Counted from the first letter of the stretch, positions 1-8,241 are shown. The stretch: DNA of 44,156 nucleotides from an uncultured Lachnospiraceae bacterium (GCA_944383965.1 CALWRQ010000008.1:1-44156), one strand, 5' to 3'. A program made the numbers and translations. The notes: generated by a model not told the origin, from the sequence alone.

Positions 1-153
1 TTCGGGATCGTTCTGTATGTGGACGTTACTTCTCCGGGATTTTTTGACATTATGTATACAACAGCAGCCGGACGGGCTGTGATGACGGTGTGCCTGGTAT
101 GTTATCTGGCTGCTGCTGCCGCTGCCTGGCGTATTCTGGCAATTGAGGTATAG
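1..153 (+). CDS. tadB: TadB-like pilus assembly membrane protein, C-terminal end only
   Basis: The open frame runs in from the left edge and stops at the TAG at 151-153, leaving 50 residues. They read as the end of a type II secretion F (T2SSF) domain protein: a short loop (FFDIMYTTAAGR), then one hydrophobic helix rich in Ala and Leu ending in AWRILAIEV. TadB and TadC are the paired inner-membrane platform proteins of Tad pili, and a tadC-like gene follows 28 bp downstream, which is the usual order. The ATPase (TadA/CpaF), CpaE-like and CpaB-like genes would be expected further left, outside the window. The assignment rests mainly on context because only the tail is visible. Confidence 0.7.
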   Translation, partial: FGIVLYVDVTSPGFFDIMYTTAAGRAVMTVCLVCYLAAAAAAWRILAIEV

Positions 154-181
154 AGGGCAGACTTTTTTTGGGGAGGAAGAG

Positions 182-1384
182 ATGGAAAAGAAAAAAAGGC
201 GGAGAATACAGCTGATGTGCGCCATATCCGGATTGATTCTTTACGGGGCAGCGGCATCAGGAATGGGATGGGGAGAGCAGAGGATTCTGGACAGGAATTC
301 CCATGGAGAAGGAACTGCTTTCTATAAGGTGGCCGTGGACGGTCTTCTGGATCAGGAAACGGAAATGGAGATTCCTGTAAGAGAACGGAGTTACACCCGG
401 GAAGAGGCGGAGGAAATTTTTGACCGGATCGGAACGGAACTTCCGGAACAGATACGGGGAGAAAATCCGTCTCTGGAGCAGGTCGGGACAGATCTGAACC
501 TGATTGGGAGCAGAGACGACTGGGGAGTGGATATCCGTTGGGAGACAGACGGACGTCTGGTAGACGGGTTTGGGAAAATATATGGGGAAAAGGCTGCTCC
601 GGAAGGGGAAAAGACGGTTCTGAAAGCGATTCTGTCGGACGGAACCTATGAAAAAGCATATGAATTTGAACTTACGGTATTTCCGCCCCGGCTGACGGGA
701 GAAGAAAGGACGGTGATGGAGTTTCTGGAACAGGTGGATCAGGAGGACAGAGAGCAGGGAGGAGAAAAACTGATTCTTCCGGAAACGTTCAGAGGACGGG
801 AACTCTCCTACCGGGATCCGGACGGGAATCCTCTCTGGGCGCTTCCGTTTTTCGGAATTGCGGCAGCTGCATTTCTGGAGGTGGAGGACAGGGAGAAAAA
901 AAGGCGGGAGAAGGAGAAAAGAGAACAGGAACTTTTAAGGGATTATCCTGAAGTGCTGTCAAAGCTCACCGTATTTCTGGGGGCCGGCCTGACGGTACGG
1001 GGAGCCTGGGAACAGGTAGTGCGGGGATATGAGCAGGGGCGGAAGGAAGGGGGGAAAGAACGGTACGCTTATGAGGAGATGAAAACGGCCCTGGGACAGA
1101 TAGAGAAAAAGGTGCCGGAAGGGAGAGCGTACCAGGAATTCGGGAGACGCTGCGGTCTCCGCCCATATATGAAACTTGCCGGTCTGCTGGAGCAGAACCG
1201 GAGAGAAGGAGCGAAAAACCTGAGAGGAGCCATGAGAACAGAAATGGCTTCTGCATTTGAAGAACGGAAAAATCTGGCGAGAAAGCGGGGAGAAGAGGCG
1301 GGCACAAAGCTGCTGCTTCCGCTGTTTCTCATGCTGGGAGTAGTGATGGCCATGGTGGCTGCGCCGGCTCTTCTGGCTTTCTGA
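182..1384 (+). CDS. tadC: TadC-like T2SSF protein with a large extracytoplasmic N-terminal domain
   Basis: A 400-residue membrane protein. I chose the ATG at 182, which sits just after a GGGGAGGAAGAG ribosome site; an upstream in-frame ATG at 143 overlaps tadB and has no such site. Residues 1-8 are basic and 9-27 form a membrane helix. Residues 30-215 are soluble and likely outside the membrane, with a beta-rich stretch near 145-170 (YEFELTVFPP) like degenerate bacterial Ig-type domains. A second helix lies at 217-234, then a charged linker (234-252) and a TadC-type T2SSF core (DYPEVLSKLTVFLGAGLTVRGAW at 254-276), ending in a helix at 377-400. Canonical TadC lacks the 185-residue outer domain. 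Its role would be as a platform protein for Flp pilus assembly. The fold of the outer domain is inferred, not proven. Confidence 0.8.
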   Translation: MEKKKRRRIQLMCAISGLILYGAAASGMGWGEQRILDRNSHGEGTAFYKVAVDGLLDQETEMEIPVRERSYTREEAEEIFDRIGTELPEQIRGENPSLEQVGTDLNLIGSRDDWGVDIRWETDGRLVDGFGKIYGEKAAPEGEKTVLKAILSDGTYEKAYEFELTVFPPRLTGEERTVMEFLEQVDQEDREQGGEKLILPETFRGRELSYRDPDGNPLWALPFFGIAAAAFLEVEDREKKRREKEKREQELLRDYPEVLSKLTVFLGAGLTVRGAWEQVVRGYEQGRKEGGKERYAYEEMKTALGQIEKKVPEGRAYQEFGRRCGLRPYMKLAGLLEQNRREGAKNLRGAMRTEMASAFEERKNLARKRGEEAGTKLLLPLFLMLGVVMAMVAAPALLAF

Positions 1385-1427
1385 GAAGAACACGGACGGC
1401 AGACCCGGGCCGGAAAGGAGAATGGGT

Positions 1428-1607
1428 ATGGATCTGAGAAACGAGTGGAAGGCGTTCTGGACAGAAGAGGACGGAGTAGGAGTGATCGAGGTGGTCCTCA
1501 TACTGGTAGTGCTGATCGGTCTGGTGATCATTTTCAAGAAGCAGATCAACGAACTGCTTACCAATGTATTCAAGGAGATCAATAAACAGTCGAAAGAGGT
1601 GTACTGA
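1428..1607 (+). CDS. Flp1-like type IVb pilin
   Basis: A 59-residue pilin precursor, probably the major subunit of the Tad/Flp fibre. It has a short acidic-ended leader, then DG followed by VGVIEV and about 20 hydrophobic residues (VVLILVVLIGLVIIF). Cleavage after the Gly would leave Glu at mature position 5, the hallmark of substrates for type IV prepilin peptidases. The tail is short, polar and basic. An ATG at 1422 is also in frame, but the AAAGGAG ribosome site ends one base before it, so the ATG at 1428 (7 bp spacing) is the better start. The stop codon shares one base with the next start, showing tight translational coupling. Confidence 0.85.
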   Translation: MDLRNEWKAFWTEEDGVGVIEVVLILVVLIGLVIIFKKQINELLTNVFKEINKQSKEVY

Positions 1608-3511
1608 TGAAAAAAGGCGGACAGATCACCGTATTTCTGGCAATGATCCTGCTGTGCGTATCTGCTCTTCTCTGCGCCCTGACGGAGACGGCCAGAACTG
1701 CAGGAGCCAGATGCTATCTTCGGATTGCTGCAGATTCAGCACTGGATTCTGTAATGGCCGGGTACCACAGGGAAATCTGGAAAAGATACCGGCTCCTTCT
1801 GCGGGAAACGGCCGGAGAAGAGGAACTGAAAGAGGAGTTTTCCAGATACTTTAAAGGGTATCTTGATGCAGCAGGATGGTATCCGGCGGAAATCGCAGCC
1901 GTATCTGTGGATAAGATCAGGAAAATCACAGATGACGGTGGAAAACATCTCCAGCAGGAAGTAGCGGACTACATGGAGTACGGGATCTGGACGCTGGATT
2001 TTTCACAGGAGGAGGCAGCCGGGATGGAAGACAGATTGAAGGAGGCGTTTGCCGTGCAGGAGGTTTCCCGGCTGTTCGAAGGGCTGGCCGGCCGTGCACT
2101 GAAACTGGAAAAGGCGGTAGAAGACCTGAATGCAGGCCAGTCAGCCCAGAAAAATCTGGCTCAAAAAGGGAAAAATCAGCTGTCGGAAAGGGACGGGGAA
2201 GGATTTCTGCGCACGGGAGCCGAAATCCAGAGGGAGCTGTCGAAGGTTTCCGGAGCGGTGGAGCGTTACAGAAAAGAGGCGGAAGATCTGCAGGAAAAAC
2301 TGGAACAGGTTTATCTGCAGGTCCGGGAAAAGCTGAATGAGATGACTCCCGGAATGCAGGCTGCGGCCCGTGAGGAATATGAACGGTACCGTTCCTATAC
2401 GGCGGAAGACGGCGCACGGAGAAGGGAAATAGAAGAACTCACCGCACTTGCAGAGGAAAATACGGATCTGATGAAGGCGGTTATGACAGAGGCGAAGGAT
2501 GTTCTGGACTACATTGACAACTGGGAGGGAGAAGAGGAGGAAGAGCCGGACGAAGATGCTCTGTGGCGTCCTGTGAGAAACCATATGAACGGGTTTCGTG
2601 AAAAGGTACTGGCATGTGCACATGGGACAGCGGATAAGGAGAAACAGTCTCTGCTGGAGAATGTCCGCAGGCTTGCAGGAGATGGACTTCTTGGTCTGGT
2701 GATACCGGAGCATGCTCAGATTCCGGGAGAGAAAATTCTTTCGGAAGATCTTCCTTCGGAGAGAAAGGGCAGTATGGCAGACAAAGGAGAGGGTATACAG
2801 GCCGGTCCGTCTGAAGATCTTGCAGAGCGCCTGATTACGGTTCAGTACTGCAGCCAGTTCTTCTCTCATTTTCTGGATGACCCGGAACCGGGGCTGGTCT
2901 GCCAGATGGAGTACCTGGTAAACGGAGGAACGGAGGATCGGGAAAACCTCAAAGAAGCAGCAGCACGGCTCCTGGCTCTGCGGGAGGGGATGAACCTGAT
3001 TCATATCCTGGGAGATTCTGTCAAACGGTCTCAGGCAAGAGAACTGGCGGCGGTGATCGTGGGAGCCTCCGGAATGCTTCCCATGGTGGAGGTGATGGCT
3101 GTCTTTGTAATGGGAATCTGGGCACTGGGAGAGGCTGTGGCAGATGTGCGGACTCTTCTGGCGGGAGGGAAGGTCTCTCTGATCAAAAGCAGGGAAGAAT
3201 GGCAGATGAGCCTGGAGAAGCTGATTGATCTTGGAAAAAACGGCCGTTCCGATCCTGCGGAATCGGAACAGGGACTTTCCTACGAGAGCTATCTGAAACT
3301 TCTTCTTCTGGTATCGGACCCGAAGACGCTCCTGTACCGTATGATGGATGTGATCCAGGATACCATAGGACGGGAAGAGCCGGGGTTCCGGATGGAACGC
3401 TGCGGAGTGCGGGTAGAGATGACAGTGACAGCAGAAGCAGAGCACCTGTTTTCACCAGGCAGGGAAGAGAGCGGATACAGAATCAGGACAAAAGCAGGAA
3501 GAGGTTACTGA
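1607..3511 (+). CDS. DUF5702-type Tad pseudopilin/TadG-like protein
   Basis: A 634-residue protein whose N-terminus, MKKGGQITVFLAMILL, resembles a class III prepilin leader but has Phe instead of Glu at position 5 after the Gly. This is typical of the DUF5702 group found in Gram-positive Tad loci. A hydrophobic helix covers about 8-27. Residues roughly 155-260 are strongly charged and probably coiled coil (long runs of Glu, Lys, Gln). A second hydrophobic block lies near residues 480-510 (VIVGASGMLPMVEVMAVFV). By position it is the TadG-like large component acting at the outer face of the membrane; whether it is processed is unknown. It overlaps the pilin gene by one base. The family name comes from the N-terminal pattern and gene order. 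Confidence 0.7.
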   Translation: MKKGGQITVFLAMILLCVSALLCALTETARTAGARCYLRIAADSALDSVMAGYHREIWKRYRLLLRETAGEEELKEEFSRYFKGYLDAAGWYPAEIAAVSVDKIRKITDDGGKHLQQEVADYMEYGIWTLDFSQEEAAGMEDRLKEAFAVQEVSRLFEGLAGRALKLEKAVEDLNAGQSAQKNLAQKGKNQLSERDGEGFLRTGAEIQRELSKVSGAVERYRKEAEDLQEKLEQVYLQVREKLNEMTPGMQAAAREEYERYRSYTAEDGARRREIEELTALAEENTDLMKAVMTEAKDVLDYIDNWEGEEEEEPDEDALWRPVRNHMNGFREKVLACAHGTADKEKQSLLENVRRLAGDGLLGLVIPEHAQIPGEKILSEDLPSERKGSMADKGEGIQAGPSEDLAERLITVQYCSQFFSHFLDDPEPGLVCQMEYLVNGGTEDRENLKEAAARLLALREGMNLIHILGDSVKRSQARELAAVIVGASGMLPMVEVMAVFVMGIWALGEAVADVRTLLAGGKVSLIKSREEWQMSLEKLIDLGKNGRSDPAESEQGLSYESYLKLLLLVSDPKTLLYRMMDVIQDTIGREEPGFRMERCGVRVEMTVTAEAEHLFSPGREESGYRIRTKAGRGY

Positions 3512-3556
3512 TGACGGCAGATCCGGATCTGTCCGGCGGAAGGGAGGTGGAAAAGG

Positions 3557-4471
3557 ATGCCCTTTTTCCGGTACAAATGTAAAAAAAATAAATTATTCAA
3601 ACAATGTAATGTGACTCTCCAAGTACGCAATCCCCTTTGTAATAACAGAAAAAAAACAGCCGGAATAAGGGTGTCCTTTTCCCTCTCCTGTCCGCAGAAA
3701 GGAAGTATGACGGTAGAGGCGGCTTTAGGACTGACCATGTTTTTGCTGTTCATGGCTCTGATGGCTTTTCCCATCCGGATTATGGATACCAGACGGCAGG
3801 TTCAGGCGGGAGTGGAGGCGGTGGGAGAAAAGGCAGCCAGATATGCCTATATTGCTGCCGGGCTGGTTGAAACGGATGAGAAAATTCTGCTTGAGGATCT
3901 GTCCGAGGAAGCGGTCTGCCTGATGGCGGAAAGGGCTGCGAAGGACAGCGCAGGCACAGACAGGGCTGAAAATTTTTCTGCCGGAAGAAGCCGGATCATG
4001 AGGGACGGGGAAACCATTGACCTGATTGTGGATTACAGGATCCGGCTTCCCTTTTCTGTTTTCCGGCTGGAAGGAATTCCTCAGCAGGTCCGCTGCTTCC
4101 GGAGAGCCTGGACGGGAAAAACCGGTCTGGGTGCCAAAGGAGGAGAAAAAGAGGGAGAGAAGGCAATCATCGTATATCTGGGCAGGGACGGAAGCCGGTA
4201 CCATCTGAGCCGCACCTGCCATTATCTTTACAATGATATGGCGGCAGTCTCACGGAGCGAGGCGGAAAAAATGCGCAACCGGGACGGGAAGAGGTACAGA
4301 CCATGTGCTGTCTGCGGAGAAGAGGGGGGAGAGACGGTATATGTGATGCCCAGCGGGGAAAGTTACCATTCCAGAAGAGACTGCAGGGCAGTTTCTGCAT
4401 ATGTGAGGGCTGTGCCGCTGAAGGAAGCAGAATATCTGGGAGCATGTTCTTACTGCTCGCAGGAAAGATAA
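3557..4471 (+). CDS. TadE-like pseudopilin with tandem Cys/His putative metal-binding tail
   Basis: A 304-residue protein. Residues 1-50 are basic and unusual, with an AT-rich coding stretch at 3575-3660; residues from about 49 read GSMTVEAALGLTMFLLFMA, a class III prepilin site (Gly, then Glu at mature position 5) and membrane helix as in TadE. The middle (about 75-200) is a TadE-like ectodomain. From about residue 203 there are two similar units: Y-H-x-S-R-x-x-C-H-Y-L followed by C-A-V-C, then Y-H-S-R-R-D-C-R-A-V followed by C-S-Y-C. Each could bind one Zn ion through His and Cys. Ordinary TadE proteins do not carry this tail. The start at 3557 follows a GGAGG at 3543-3547. The prepilin peptidase gene begins 16 bp downstream. 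Confidence 0.75.
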   Translation: MPFFRYKCKKNKLFKQCNVTLQVRNPLCNNRKKTAGIRVSFSLSCPQKGSMTVEAALGLTMFLLFMALMAFPIRIMDTRRQVQAGVEAVGEKAARYAYIAAGLVETDEKILLEDLSEEAVCLMAERAAKDSAGTDRAENFSAGRSRIMRDGETIDLIVDYRIRLPFSVFRLEGIPQQVRCFRRAWTGKTGLGAKGGEKEGEKAIIVYLGRDGSRYHLSRTCHYLYNDMAAVSRSEAEKMRNRDGKRYRPCAVCGEEGGETVYVMPSGESYHSRRDCRAVSAYVRAVPLKEAEYLGACSYCSQER

Positions 4472-4487
4472 AATGAGGGGGATCAAT

Positions 4488-4916
4488 ATGAAGGAAATAT
4501 TGTTTTTAGGCTTTTTGATCATTTCCGCCTGGCAGGACGTGAGGGAAAAGGAGGTGGACTCCTGGCTTTATATTGTATTCGGAGGGCTGATCTGGTTCGG
4601 CAAGCTGTGTTTTGAAGGACCTGTCAGTATGGGACCTGAGGCAGCTAATGTGATTCCGGGGATCCTGATGGTTCTGTTTTCCAGATGGTCGGGAGGAGCG
4701 ATGGGAGAAGGGGACGGATGGTTTTTTGTTGTGGCCGGTGTGGCACTGGGCCTTAAAAAGAGTGTGGCTCTTTTTCTTTCCAGTCTGCTGCTTTGCAGCT
4801 TCTGCTGTTTTCTGATGCTGATATGGGGAAGGAAAAAGCATGTTTCCATGAAGAAAAAAACGGTTCCGTTTCTGCCTTTTACCGTACCGGCAGCACTCTG
4901 GATCCTGGGGAGGTGA
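4488..4916 (+). CDS. A24-family prepilin peptidase (TadV/CpaA type)
   Basis: A 142-residue polytopic membrane protein. It has the two catalytic Asp sites of GxGD aspartyl proteases: the first in AWQDVREKEVDSW near residue 16, the second in the GEGDGWFF motif near residue 75. It would cut the leaders of the Flp1 pilin and the two TadE-like proteins in this operon. It lacks the N-terminal Cys-containing methylase half of the larger PilD enzymes, as expected for the Tad type. I chose the ATG at 4488 because the GAGGGGG site at 4475-4481 is correctly spaced from it and overlaps the alternative ATG at 4473. Confidence 0.88.
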   Translation: MKEILFLGFLIISAWQDVREKEVDSWLYIVFGGLIWFGKLCFEGPVSMGPEAANVIPGILMVLFSRWSGGAMGEGDGWFFVVAGVALGLKKSVALFLSSLLLCSFCCFLMLIWGRKKHVSMKKKTVPFLPFTVPAALWILGR

Positions 4917-4925
4917 CGAGGAAAA

Positions 4926-5327
4926 ATGAGAGGGAAAAGAAAGCACAGGCTGCAGGGAAGCTTTACGGTGGAGGCGGCGTTTATTATGGGGATTCTGCTT
5001 CTGACGGTTACGCAGGGAATTCTGTGGACCTTCCGGCTGAAAGACCAGGTAATCGGCGCCATGATGCTGGAGGAGGCCATAGAGCAGATCCGGTATGATG
5101 AAGAAAGCTCTTTGGGAGAAGAGGCGAAAAAGGGGCTGAACGTGATGGGGTATGCCATACAGGTACGGGAAACCGGAGGGCGTCTGGAAGGAACGGCAGA
5201 AAAAAACGGTCAGATACGGACGCTCTCCATGGAACGGTTTGAACCGGGAAAATTTCTCAGAATGGTATCAGTGATAGAGGAGAAGACGGAAAATGAAGAT
5301 TCGGTATCAGAGGGAAATCAGACGTAA
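4926..5327 (+). CDS. Second TadE-like pseudopilin
   Basis: A 133-residue protein with a short basic leader, a LQG-SFTVEAAF cleavage site (Glu at mature position 5) and a membrane helix (FIMGILLLTVTQGILW). The remaining 90 residues form a small, charged ectodomain with no Cys. It is much shorter than the first TadE-like protein. It starts 9 bp after the prepilin peptidase gene and its 3' end overlaps the next gene by 35 bp, so the two are probably translated together. A minor pilin role is inferred from the leader and the locus. Confidence 0.78.
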   Translation: MRGKRKHRLQGSFTVEAAFIMGILLLTVTQGILWTFRLKDQVIGAMMLEEAIEQIRYDEESSLGEEAKKGLNVMGYAIQVRETGGRLEGTAEKNGQIRTLSMERFEPGKFLRMVSVIEEKTENEDSVSEGNQT

Positions 5328-6507
5328 TTATCTGATCATAGAGATGGAAAGTGATCTGGAAAACTATGAAATGAGAATGGCCGAAGAGAACAGCATTCCT
5401 GGTTTTCTGCCTTTTCAGATCAGAGAAACGGGGAAGAGGAAGGAGTGCTGCTATGAGATCACTTCCCGCCAGCCTCTGAGCCGGATGGTGGAAAGAAGAG
5501 AGATGCGGGGAGAAGAACTGCGCCATCTGATTCTGTGCATTGCGGCAGCAGCAGAAGGGATGGGAAAGTATCTTCTCAGTGAAGAGCATATTCTTCTGGA
5601 ACCGGATTTTATCTATGTAGAACCGCAGAACTATGCGGTTTCACTGTGCTTTGTTCCGGAATACAGCGGCAGTTTTCCGGAAGCTGTAAGCCGCCTGATG
5701 GAGTACCTGCTTGGAAGAATCAGTCATGAAGACAGGGAAGGGGTAGTTCTGGCATATGAACTTCTGCAGGTGACAAAAAGGGAAAATTACGGAATACGGG
5801 ACCTGCTCCGGACGCTGTATCAGCCTGCGGGGCTGAGAGGGGATGGAGGAGCAAGGCGGAGAGAAGAAGAGAGAAAAAAGCTGTACCTGGAAAAGAAAAG
5901 CGGAGAGTGGCGGCAGCCGGAGGAAGAGGCGCCGGTTTTCCCTGAGGAGAAAGAAAAGAAGGGCTTTCTGGGAAGATTGAAAAGAAGAAGAAAGGAAGAG
6001 GAAGGATCCTGGCATATGAGTTTTCCGGATGAGGAGGATGAATGGGAGGCAGACCAAAAGCTGCACAGCCCCGTGCAGGCAGGAAAGTATCCGTATGAGA
6101 ACTGGACAACAGCCCGGAGTCATGGCGAAGAACAGGCGGTAGCGGAATCCTGGGTCCGTTATGAAGCGCCTTCCTATGCAGAGGAAGAGGGAGCAGTCTT
6201 ACCGGATCAGAGAGGAGAAGGGGAACGGAGACTGACAGATCTTACCGGTGGGAGAGAGATATGGATTCCCTACTTTCCTTTCCTCATAGGAAAGCAGGAA
6301 GGACTGGTGGACTGTGTGCTTTCCCGCGATACGGTCAGCCGCCTTCATGCACGGATTGACCGGGATGAGGAAGGGTATACCGTAACCGATCTGAACTCTA
6401 CCAATGGAGTCAGAGTAGGAGGCCGCCTGCTGCAGACCAATGAAACGGCTCCTCTTCCGGTTGGAAGTGAAATTTATTTTGCGGATGCAGGCTTTTTGTT
6501 TTTGTGA
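5293..6507 (+). CDS. DUF6382-FHA domain protein closing the Tad operon
   Basis: A 404-residue, apparently cytoplasmic protein. Residues 1-175 match the DUF6382 type in style (IRRNYLIIE near the N-terminus; an alpha/beta region with YVEPQNYAVSLCFVPEY). Residues 180-310 are a charged, low-complexity linker with many Glu, Lys and Arg. The C-terminus (about 319-404) is a forkhead-associated domain, with SRDTVSRLHARI and LNSTNGVRVGG, the Ser, His and Asn motifs that bind phosphothreonine peptides. The start at 5293 follows a GAGGAGAAG site inside the previous gene. A link between Thr phosphorylation and pilus function is inferred; no Ser/Thr kinase is in the window. The stop lies 3 bp before the next promoter. 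Confidence 0.82.
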   Translation: MKIRYQREIRRNYLIIEMESDLENYEMRMAEENSIPGFLPFQIRETGKRKECCYEITSRQPLSRMVERREMRGEELRHLILCIAAAAEGMGKYLLSEEHILLEPDFIYVEPQNYAVSLCFVPEYSGSFPEAVSRLMEYLLGRISHEDREGVVLAYELLQVTKRENYGIRDLLRTLYQPAGLRGDGGARRREEERKKLYLEKKSGEWRQPEEEAPVFPEEKEKKGFLGRLKRRRKEEEGSWHMSFPDEEDEWEADQKLHSPVQAGKYPYENWTTARSHGEEQAVAESWVRYEAPSYAEEEGAVLPDQRGEGERRLTDLTGGREIWIPYFPFLIGKQEGLVDCVLSRDTVSRLHARIDRDEEGYTVTDLNSTNGVRVGGRLLQTNETAPLPVGSEIYFADAGFLFL

Positions 6508-6510
6508 GTA

Positions 6511-6539
6511 TTAACAAATTTTGCCAAATATGGTACAAT
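6511..6539 (+). promoter_or_regulatory. Sigma-A-type promoter for the rhomboid-HIT unit
   Basis: TTAACA at 6511-6516 and TACAAT at 6534-6539 are separated by exactly 17 bp, close to the vegetative consensus. It lies directly after the Tad operon stop codon and 30 bp before the rhomboid start, so it separates the two transcription units. Confidence 0.75.
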
Positions 6540-6568
6540 AACTTTGTATAAATAAAAGGAGAGAATGT

Positions 6569-7207
6569 ATGGAGCCGCATCACCGCAGAAAGACCGCATA
6601 TGTAAACGAGTTCCTGATTGCAGTAAATATTCTGTATTTTCTGTGGCTGGAATATCATGGTTCCACAGAAAATGCCGGATTTATGCTGGAACACGGAGCG
6701 ATGTATGTGCCTCTGGTAATCAGGGAAGGGGAATACTACCGCCTGTTTACTGCTGTATTCATGCATTTTGGTATATCCCACCTGGTCAATAATATGATCA
6801 TTCAGTTTGCGCTGGGCGATAATCTGGAACGTGCTTTGGGTGGAGTCAAATATCTGGTCTTTTACCTCATATGCGGAGTAGGGGCAAACATTTTCTCTAT
6901 GACAGTCAGTATGAACGATTATGAGTACGCAGTATCGGCGGGAGCGTCGGGAGCAATCTTCGGAGTGATCGGCGGTCTGTTGTACGTGGTGCTGAGAAAC
7001 CGGGGACAGCTGGAGGATCTGAGTACAAGACAGCTGGTAATGTTTGTGGTCTGTTCCCTGTATTTTGGCTTTACCAGTACAGGTGTTGACAATGCGGCTC
7101 ATATTGGCGGTCTGGTTCTTGGATTCCTTCTGGCAGTGCTGTTTTATGCGGTGCCGGGAAGAAGACAGCCGGATGCTGAGGAGGGAGGTAGAAATGAAGG
7201 ACAGTAA
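6569..7207 (+). CDS. Rhomboid family intramembrane serine protease
   Basis: A 212-residue six-helix membrane protein. It has the rhomboid signatures: MHFGISHLVNN (His71 and Asn75), the catalytic Ser127 in SAGASGAIFG, and the catalytic His178 in NAAHIGG. Rhomboids cut single-pass membrane proteins inside the bilayer; the substrate here is unknown. The start at 6569 follows AAAGGAGAG. The 3' end overlaps the HIT gene by 14 bp, so they are co-translated. The Tad pseudopilins next door are single-pass membrane proteins, but that link is only speculation. Confidence 0.93.
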   Translation: MEPHHRRKTAYVNEFLIAVNILYFLWLEYHGSTENAGFMLEHGAMYVPLVIREGEYYRLFTAVFMHFGISHLVNNMIIQFALGDNLERALGGVKYLVFYLICGVGANIFSMTVSMNDYEYAVSAGASGAIFGVIGGLLYVVLRNRGQLEDLSTRQLVMFVVCSLYFGFTSTGVDNAAHIGGLVLGFLLAVLFYAVPGRRQPDAEEGGRNEGQ

Positions 7208-7610
7208 CTGTATTTTTTGTAAGATTGCAAATGGGGAGATCCCGTCCTCCACGATCTATGAGGATGAGGATTTTCGCGTGATCTTGGACCTGGGACCCGC
7301 TTCCAGAGGACATGCACTGATTCTTCCGAAGAATCACTACCAGGATGTGTGCGCTTTGGATGATGCGGTGGCTGCAAAGGCTCTTCCCCTTGCGGCAAAG
7401 ATTGGAGCTGCCATGAAGGAAGCACTGGGGTGCAGTGGCTTCAACATTGTGCAGAACAATGGAAGGTCGGCAGGACAGACAGTGTTCCATTTTCATGTGC
7501 ATATTATTCCACGGTATGACGGAGGACCTGAGATGGTCTCATGGAAACCGGGAGAGGCTGGAAAAGAGGAGCTGTCGGAAACCGCGGAACTGATCAGACG
7601 CGCATTATAA
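7194..7610 (+). CDS. HIT family nucleotide hydrolase
   Basis: A 138-residue histidine triad protein. The catalytic triad is HFHVHIIP (His99, His101, His103), preceded by the family's QNNGRSAGQ segment. The N-terminus CIFCKIANGEIPS carries a Cys pair typical of zinc-containing HIT proteins of the HinT/Hit type. It probably hydrolyses adenosine phosphoramidates or similar nucleotides in the cytoplasm. I chose the ATG at 7194, which follows a GAGGGAGGTAG site and overlaps the end of the rhomboid gene; longer upstream frames lie wholly inside that gene. Confidence 0.93.
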   Translation: MKDSNCIFCKIANGEIPSSTIYEDEDFRVILDLGPASRGHALILPKNHYQDVCALDDAVAAKALPLAAKIGAAMKEALGCSGFNIVQNNGRSAGQTVFHFHVHIIPRYDGGPEMVSWKPGEAGKEELSETAELIRRAL

Positions 7611-7638
7611 AGAAACAGAATGACAGGCAGGGAAGAAA

Positions 7639-8241
7639 ATGGGACAGGACAGAAATCAGGATTTCCAGCAGATTTATGAAATGTATCAGGCGCCTATGAG
7701 AACGATTGCCAAAAGATGCGGAGTAGCCTATGATGACATTGAAGATGTGATACAGGAAACGTTTGCATCCTATTTTCAGGCGTATATGCTTGAAGAAGGC
7801 GGAACAGCCGTAGGCAGTGTCAAGGCGATGCTGGTAAAGATCCTAAAAAGAAAATGTGTGGATTTATACAGAAAGAACTGCCGTTACGGAAAAGTCAGCC
7901 TGGAGACGGAAGATGGAAAGCTGTCTCCTGAAGTATTGCTGAAATGCATATCCAAAGATGTTTCAGACCTGGTGATCGAAGATTGCCGCTATCGGGAAAT
8001 CCGCAGAGTGATCGATGAGATGAGGCCGGATTGGCGGGACGTGATCTATTGCTGCTGTGTACTGGATTATACGTCCGCTGAGGCCAGCGAACTGCTGGGA
8101 ATCTCGGGAACGGCATGCCGTTCCCGATTGATGAGGGCCAGAGTTTATCTGAAGAAGAAACTGGGACCGGAATATTTTCCTCAGTCTGCGGAACAGGATT
8201 CAATGAGAGATACGATCGTTTCCACAGCATTTGAAAGCTGA
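7639..8241 (+). CDS. ECF-like sigma-70 family factor
   Basis: A 200-residue protein with sigma region 2 at about 8-80 (FQQIYEMYQAPMRTIAKR, then the DIEDVIQETFASYFQ segment) and region 4 near 125-175 (YTSAEASELLGISGTACRSRLMRARVYLKKKL split around a helix-turn-helix). There is no region 3 or 1.1, as expected for ECF factors. A possible partner is the anti-sigma-like membrane protein at 9356, although murG lies between them on the other strand. The last 61 bp overlap the 3' end of murG. The target promoter is unknown. Confidence 0.88.
   Translation: MGQDRNQDFQQIYEMYQAPMRTIAKRCGVAYDDIEDVIQETFASYFQAYMLEEGGTAVGSVKAMLVKILKRKCVDLYRKNCRYGKVSLETEDGKLSPEVLLKCISKDVSDLVIEDCRYREIRRVIDEMRPDWRDVIYCCCVLDYTSAEASELLGISGTACRSRLMRARVYLKKKLGPEYFPQSAEQDSMRDTIVSTAFES

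Noticed and set aside
2141..3445. Minus-strand open frame opposite the DUF5702-type gene
   Set aside because: Caused by codon bias of the real gene; its residues are low-complexity, rich in His, Gln and Phe, and it has no start signal.
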